A stretch of 64,000 nt of DNA, from NCBI GenBank assembly GCA_036345935.2, contig JADWOT020000008.1:10205554-10269553 (forward strand). The letters are read 5' to 3'. Position numbers and translations under genes: made by a program. Under the pieces are notes generated by a model, which ran no database searches, had not been told where the DNA came from, and was given only the letters and a program-made list of their open reading frames with translations. Below are positions 58,819-64,000 of the stretch, one piece after another. The stretch comes from Taenia hydatigena (taxonomy: Eukaryota; Platyhelminthes; Cestoda; Cyclophyllidea; Taeniidae). How positions within the stretch are numbered: position 1 is the stretch's first letter; each line of letters opens with the position of its first letter.

Positions 58819-59097
58819 CTAGAAAGTGGCTGTGGCGCTACAGAGTCCAAACGGCATTGTCTGGAATTCATAAAGCCCGTTGGGTACTATGAAAGCCATC
58901 TTCTCTCTATCTTTTTCCGCCACTTCTACGTGCCAGTATCCAGATTTTAAGTGTAGTGTGGAGAACCACTTTGATCCATGCAGAGCATCCAAGGAGTCGT
59001 TGATATGAGGTAAGGGAAAGGCGTCCTTCTCAGTTACGGCATTTAACTTCCTGTAATCGATGCACTTTTCTTTACCAGTGCGATTGGAGGAGCCCAT
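58819..59097 (-). pseudogene. Reverse transcriptase N-terminal part, with stop and lost catalytic Asp
   Basis: It contains C-I-D-Y-R-K-L-N and M-P-F-G-L-C. The conserved L-D-L-K-S-G-Y motif reads L-H-L-K-S-G-Y, so the first catalytic aspartate is lost. The frame ends at a TAG (58819-58821) where the family continues. Upstream, a short deletion with frame shift separates it from the preceding W-A-P-P-I-A-L-V-K-K. Confidence 0.85.
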
Positions 59098-59469
59098 GGT
59101 GACTTGGATGATTTTATAACTTCATCCTTGATAATCTTTTTCACAAGACGGGTTCACTTCGTCCGGGAGGGGCGGAGGTATACGTCTCAGTGGTTGCCAA
59201 ATGAGCCTAGCCTCGCCGGTGTCAATAGTATGTTTGACTGTTTTTTCGTCCGAGTTTCGCTCCTTGCCATGAGAGCATGCTCGGATACTTGCTAAGCAAT
59301 GAGCGCAGCTTTTTCTCTCGCTATCGGTGATCTGTTTTAACTGGGAGCAAACCTCATCTAAGTTGTTGATCGGAATGTCCGCAGCCTCGAAAAGGGCGCT
59401 ACAGATTTCGTCTGCGTCCTTTATCGGAGAAGATCTGACTGGGGTTGTTTCCTTATACTGATGGGGGCG

Positions 59470-59600
59470 AATGTACCTTCTGTGAAATTCAGGACCGCCT
59501 TGGTGTTACGAAGGAAGTCAACGCCGAGTATCGCGTCCCAAACTAACTCAGGGCACATAATAAATTGAATTTTCCTCTTTTACCTTCATCTTTCTCCCTT
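59470..59600 (-). pseudogene. Protease remnant of the gypsy element
   Basis: A W-D-A-I-L-G-V-D-F-L-R stretch is the C-terminal flap/end signature of gypsy proteases. The part with the catalytic D-T/S-G and the zinc knuckles of gag are not found. Confidence 0.6.
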
Positions 59601-59740
59601 CTGCTGAGAGAAGTTTTGCAGAGGAAGGACCATAAATGGGAGGGAACCATGGGAGGGTAAGCAGGATAAGGAATAGTGCGGCTCAACTGCCTCTGAAGGC
59701 CCGTTCGGCGAGGATTTGCAGGACTCCCGCGTATTCCTCG

Positions 59741-60094
59741 TCATTTTGCATGGATTTGATCGCGGAGGAAAAACTCCCTAGCTAGCGACTCCTCTCGCCG
59801 GTCGATAACGAGTTGAGCCAGTATCTCGCAGTACTGGTCAAGATCGGAGTCAGGTGAGACTCCGGCATCAATCGCTGTGGAGAAAAGCCCTTGCGAGAGA
59901 GCATGCAGGGTCAGCGGAATTCTCTGCCGCTGAGGGTACAAGTGAATGTAAAACCTCACGGTTTTCATCCGATCCCCGAAATTCACTCCTTTCTTAAAAT
60001 GGGGAAGGTCCACCAAAGCTGCCACCAGTATAGAGGGTTCCTCCACTTCCTTCTGGTCGCCCTTGTTATTAGAAGTCGGAACACGCTTCGACAT
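59741..60094 (-). pseudogene. Truncated gag-like ORF starting inside the 5' LTR
   Basis: 117 codons. The ATG (60092-60094) lies in the LTR, and the frame runs through the LTR edge and primer-binding region into a gag-like alpha-helical segment. It ends well short of a complete gag. Assignment rests on position and composition. Confidence 0.6.
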
Positions 60095-60254
60095 ATTTAT
60101 TATGGAGAGACATAGTATAGCGAGGCCTAGTACGAGAGTTTAGAACGGGGATGAATCACGATCCTGGGAGTCCCCACACCGCTCCGCTAGCAGGTTCAAA
60201 ATTGTTTTCCCGCCTCTGGCTCACAAAGCACATTTAAAGAACATAAGTATTACA
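60029..60254 (-). repeat. 5' LTR of the gypsy element
   Basis: 226 bases; on the minus strand it starts TGTAATACTT and ends CTATA, directly before the primer-binding region. Confidence 0.88.
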
Positions 60255-60421
60255 ACACCACAGGGTGGGCCTTCAACCTTCAGGAGACAAAGTTCCCGTC
60301 TATTTCAACGTCCAGTTATTCAAAACATCAAAACACATACTTTACTCGCATTAAGTTTGCCGCCAACGTCTTCCTACTTAAAGAAGTATGTCAACGTGAT
60401 TGACTCCTCTTAAGGTATCAT

Positions 60422-60607
60422 TGTAGTACTTTGTTTGTTGGAACTACCGGTTTCGGTCAGGGTCACGGGGGTGGCCGTATTGTCCTAACTGCATAGGCTG
60501 GCCTCCGGGCCATGCCAGCAGCTTATTTTCCTCTGTCCGTTGAATATATATACTCTACTCTAGCATTCTGCCTTCTTTTGCCTTCGAGGGAGTCTCGGGA
60601 CGCTACA
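60422..60607 (+). mobile_element. TRIM solo LTR with exact target duplication
   Basis: 186 bases from TGTAGTAC to GACGCTACA, close to the solo LTRs at 30.3-30.6 kb. Flanked by ATCAT on both sides (60417-60421 and 60608-60612), as expected after recombination between the LTRs of a full insertion. Confidence 0.92.
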
Positions 60608-60619
60608 ATCATAATTTAA

Positions 60620-61150
60620 ACCAATCTGGCTTAACCACACCGATTAAGTATTTAGATTGGCGTGATGAGTATTTTATACTGGGACCTATGTTAACATGTA
60701 AGAAATTTTATCGAAAGGAAGCCTGGAAGTACAAAAGAAACTTTAACAACACTTTATAGGACGAACATCGGTACATTTAGAAAACAAGTTCCCATGGAAT
60801 ACCGATGTTGCGTATCTGATTCTTCCCTGAGGTCGTAAAACCACATGCCTGTATGTAGATTTACTACTGACGTACATAAAACAGGTGAACTCTGTGCATG
60901 TAATCAAAGTTGAAGCTAAGTAACAATATGTTCGAATCGTATTTGAACAACAAAAGGAAGTGGGGATGCTAATTTGCAAAATTTGTTAATCTAATCAAGT
61001 GTACGCAATGGCCTCTATACTGTTTCATAGCACTATCCCAGAGCCTTACTTTACACCACTAGCGTAATTTGAATGCCGAAATTGTAACTGATCGAAAACC
61101 ACTATCTCCTGAGGAGGAGATAAACGCCGATTCCTCACAAAAATTTGATA
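60620..61150. other. Spacer
   Basis: A+T-rich, no supported gene or repeat. Confidence 0.4.
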
Positions 61151-61152
61151 AT

Positions 61153-61746
61153 CTATAGCAATGCTATTCTACCCAAAGTATCTACAAGCCACTCTTCTCG
61201 ATTAAAAGGCCTGAAATTGGAGGTATAGAGAAAAAAAACGCTACTAATCTGAGGTCGGTAGAACTTTCTTCCTTCACAATGGGGGCAGACTTCGACAAAT
61301 GCCTCAAGTTCGTTCAGTTTAACGTCCGGTTCTAGTTCCCAACGGAAAATACGGTCGCCGTAAAATAACGGCACAACTTCGGATACAGATTTTTGGAAAT
61401 AATACAACAGTTTGGTCCGGATCGACATCTCGAAGGATGAACAGACGTTAGCCCAAGAGTCCTTCCATCTCAGCTGGAAGATGAGAAAAGACAACGAGGA
61501 ATATGTGACTTGCAACCACCAAGACACACACTTTACCCAAGCTTTTTGGTTGGAAACTTTGCTGTACAGACATAAGGTATTTTGGTGTGTTGGTGATGTT
61601 TGCACGGAGGAAACGCCGAGAGTTGGGGTATGGCACTGCGTTGCAACACCAGGAATAGCTGACCATACATAGCATCCTTCTACCAGTATCGCCCACTCAT
61701 TCACAGCATCGGTGTACTTAGGCCACTTGTTTCTCAGGAGGTACAT
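61153..61746 (-). CDS. Unrecognised protein, one ORF with a probable small in-frame intron
   Basis: 197 codons open from an ATG (61744-61746, with an in-frame TAA five codons upstream) to a stop at 61153. Composition is protein-like, with many Trp, Tyr, Cys and charged residues and a C-P-H-C motif near residue 150. Inside, a 63-base segment (61474-61536) has GT...CAG ends and a strong pyrimidine tract. It is a multiple of three without stops, so the product is 197 or 176 residues. No family was recognised and no strong transmembrane segment is seen once the intron is removed. It may also be one exon of a larger gene. Confidence 0.5.
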   Translation of the reverse strand: MYLLRNKWPKYTDAVNEWAILVEGCYVWSAIPGVATQCHTPTLGVSSVQTSPTHQNTLCLYSKVSNQKAWVKCVSWWLQVTYSSLSFLIFQLRWKDSWANVCSSFEMSIRTKLLYYFQKSVSEVVPLFYGDRIFRWELEPDVKLNELEAFVEVCPHCEGRKFYRPQISSVFFLYTSNFRPFNREEWLVDTLGRIALL

Positions 61747-61759
61747 CCAAGTCAGCAGT

Positions 61760-64000
61760 TATTGAGCAATTGACTTTGTAAGGTAGATACGAGGAAAATA
61801 TGAACAGAAAAGAAAGTAGGAGCACGACATTTTGTTATAGTCCAATATGCCCATTTAGACAAGAATTTAACAACGGCGTTGGAGATTAGCAACTGAGTAA
61901 AGCAACAGAAAAGTACACATTTTAAGCAACTTCAGGAATTTTTGACGGGAAAAATTCATTCGGACAATTGGTGGTAAGCGCTTTATTTGTAATGCCACAA
62001 AGTCATGAAGGCCTAACTCATTCTCACGAAGTCTACATTGCATTTGAGGGGGATAGAATTACTAATGTGGTCCGTTTGTGCATTGCTGCGTTTTACTCTT
62101 TTGGTACTTTGTGCAGATAACGCAATTTAGGCAAAACCCATCGGTACGAACAATGAAAAACTGCACGACAAACGTGTACATTTGCATTCGAATGAGGCAT
62201 TAGCTAATCTCGAGCGGGCGCGAATTGAGAAGCTTACAAGTGATACGTTTTTATATATTTCAGACATTTGATTTTGTTTTAAAATCATGATGTCTCTAAA
62301 GCGCATTTACTTTATTGCTGCAATAGCTTGTTTCCTCGGTCAAATCATTTAATCCGGTTGCAGAAGTGCACTTAGGGGTGCTCCTCCTGCCTTCAAAAGT
62401 CACAAAATAAGTGTACTTTTTGGTAGTCAGCCCCCTTCTGCTCTTCTCTGCCTAATAATTCCCCTTAAACGTAGGCTTTGCCAAAAGTGGCTCATTCGGA
62501 GGGTAGAGAAGTCCGTAACAAATACCATGTTTTCAGAGTCAAGTTTTAAAAACGGCAGCAAACTACATGTCCCAGGGCAAGGCAAAAAGACTAGCACAAA
62601 ACTTAATTTAGTGAAGCTGAATGAGCCTTCTGAAACCGATGCTTGCAAGTTTGGCATAGCATAGTACTTGAATTTGGGGCTTTCTTATGAGAAACCTAAG
62701 TTTGTACTGGAATGCTCACTAAAAGCTTCTAGATAGCTCTTTCTAATCTCGAGAATCGGGTAAATTAATCTGGTAAATGGCTTAAGCCATATCCGTGAGC
62801 TTTACAAGGCAACTTTTTAGCTTTAAAAGACGAAGTGATATTGCTTTCCAAAGGCCTTGTTTGCACTCAAGAGACCACATCCGTACAAGTCTCAGCTGAA
62901 CCGTAGCAAAATGCTAGGTGCGCAAAATATTTGGGAGCAAGACAATAATGAATGCAATTATTTGGAAAGCAACAGAGTGCGTTTGCGGAGGGAAAAAAAA
63001 ATCACTTTTGAATATTCATAAAGGCAGAAAAATTAGCCTTACGTGAAACAAATCGACGTTAATAAGGTGGTGGTTGGCTTTCCGATTCCCTCAAATGCAC
63101 ACAGTCAGATTACAAGCAATGTGCTGCCCTGCTATCTGCTTGCTTCTTTAGACAATTACACTCTGCATTAGCTCCGTTAGTCAACCGCATAGCAGGACCC
63201 ATCCCATCACTCGCGAATTGGCGTAATGTCAAACTCTATCGCTTGCATACGCTGACCATTAATTTAACATCCAAGCTCTGAATGCCAAACTGAATCTAAA
63301 ATTTTATTACTCACAGCTAAAACAGGATGTTAAGCAAAAATAGAGGCGAGAGAAAATGCGGATTAAGGCGGAAGTGTTAGGCTGACACTTTGTTTTCGTA
63401 ATGATTAGGACTGACAACTTTCAAATCTTTTAATTTTAGCAGTGAGCGTAAGAAGTGCTTCGAACGCTGATGTACTAGTACAATAGGCAAAGGCGTCTCT
63501 TCAGCTCAACAAAACAGATGCATGTGCATGAAGTGAATTGCAACGACATGACATAAATTTATTTTCATTAACTGACCGGAACAATTCGTACGATTCACAA
63601 ATGCATTTGTACTTAAGCAGAAGGGTAATTTCCGGATTAAAACGAGTGGATGAAGTTAGACTGAAGCAAATGTTGTTTATGGGATGGATTACGCGACAGA
63701 GCTGCAATAAACCACACTGGAGATTGTTATCATTCCCTCGCGTTTATTAGTGACTTTCCCCATGAAAATGAACAACGACCCTCTGTAAGGAGCAATAATA
63801 CTTGGAATTATTCAGTCCACCCATGTGGGAAGATTAAAAATCCCACTTTTATTAAAACCCATTCTAAAAAATGGGTGCCTTACGAGATGACACAAAAAAG
63901 CAGGGCTGCAAAATACTTTTTGGATGCGTTTGGCTATCAATTGACAAAAGTAGCACAGCAAGTGAAATTATGGCGGATTTGAGGCTTAAATGTTCTCACA
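61760..64000. other. Gene-poor right end
   Basis: No supported gene; the 62427-62657 and 63501-63750 frames lack features and overlap on opposite strands. No TRIM or gypsy sequence was seen. Confidence 0.4.

Larger units (their letters stand above)
56312..60254 (-). mobile_element. Decayed Ty3/gypsy LTR retrotransposon
   Basis: A 3943-base element with two 226-base LTRs (56312-56537 and 60029-60254) differing at about 19 positions, flanked by a 4-base repeat ACAC (56308-56311 and 60255-60258). Order on the minus strand: gag-like ORF, a remnant of protease, reverse transcriptase, RNase H, integrase. This order (integrase last) is that of Ty3/gypsy. The 3.5 kb interior is short because most of gag and the start of protease are missing. 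The pol frame is broken several times, so the copy cannot be active. The primer-binding region (TGGTGGCAG) adjoins the 60029 LTR; the purine tract adjoins 56538. Confidence 0.92.

Noticed and set aside
1..64000. CRISPR arrays, bacterial operons, rRNA genes
   Set aside because: Nothing of these kinds was seen; the window is clearly eukaryotic.

Overview
The window is nuclear DNA from a eukaryote with spliced genes. The best fit is a parasitic flatworm, probably a cestode. The reasons are a mix of intronless genes and multi-exon genes with very small introns and exons, long gene-poor A+T-rich spacers, a Ty3/gypsy element, and many short LTR elements of the TRIM type (terminal-repeat retrotransposon in miniature), which I recall being reported from taeniid tapeworms. 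The species assignment is inference; no organism-specific marker was identified.

Layout. 1-15 kb holds three short intronless genes for four-pass membrane proteins (999-1409, 2912-3703, 13944-14663), each with a CCAAT box, a TATA box and a very short leader. The last two are paralogues with C-terminal PPxY motifs. 15-23 kb is gene-poor and carries copy A of a 2.1 kb repeat (19695-21806). 23.0-26.9 kb, minus strand, has a four-exon C2H2 zinc-finger gene lying downstream of an intronless COP9 signalosome subunit 8 gene. 27.2-31.6 kb is a nest of TRIM elements: two young complete copies, two old copies, solo LTRs, and a gypsy solo LTR inserted in an older TRIM. Several insertions have exact 5-bp target duplications.

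32.0-48.6 kb, plus strand, is a chimaerin-type RacGAP gene (SH2, C1, RhoGAP) in ten recognised exons, its first coding exon not found. Copy B of the 2.1 kb repeat (41342-43454) lies in one of its introns and differs from copy A at only about four positions. 53.3-55.4 kb, minus strand, is a complete seven-exon pyrroline-5-carboxylate reductase gene of 290 codons. 56.3-60.3 kb is a decayed minus-strand Ty3/gypsy element with both LTRs, followed by a TRIM solo LTR. 61.2-61.7 kb has an unrecognised minus-strand ORF. The rest is noncoding as far as can be read.

The host genes do not form an obvious pathway. The most interesting material is the TRIM nest with its probable gypsy helper family (shared primer-binding and polypurine regions), the 2.1 kb near-identical repeat of unknown nature, and two phase-compatible splice routes that would insert about 54 residues inside the chimaerin RhoGAP domain.
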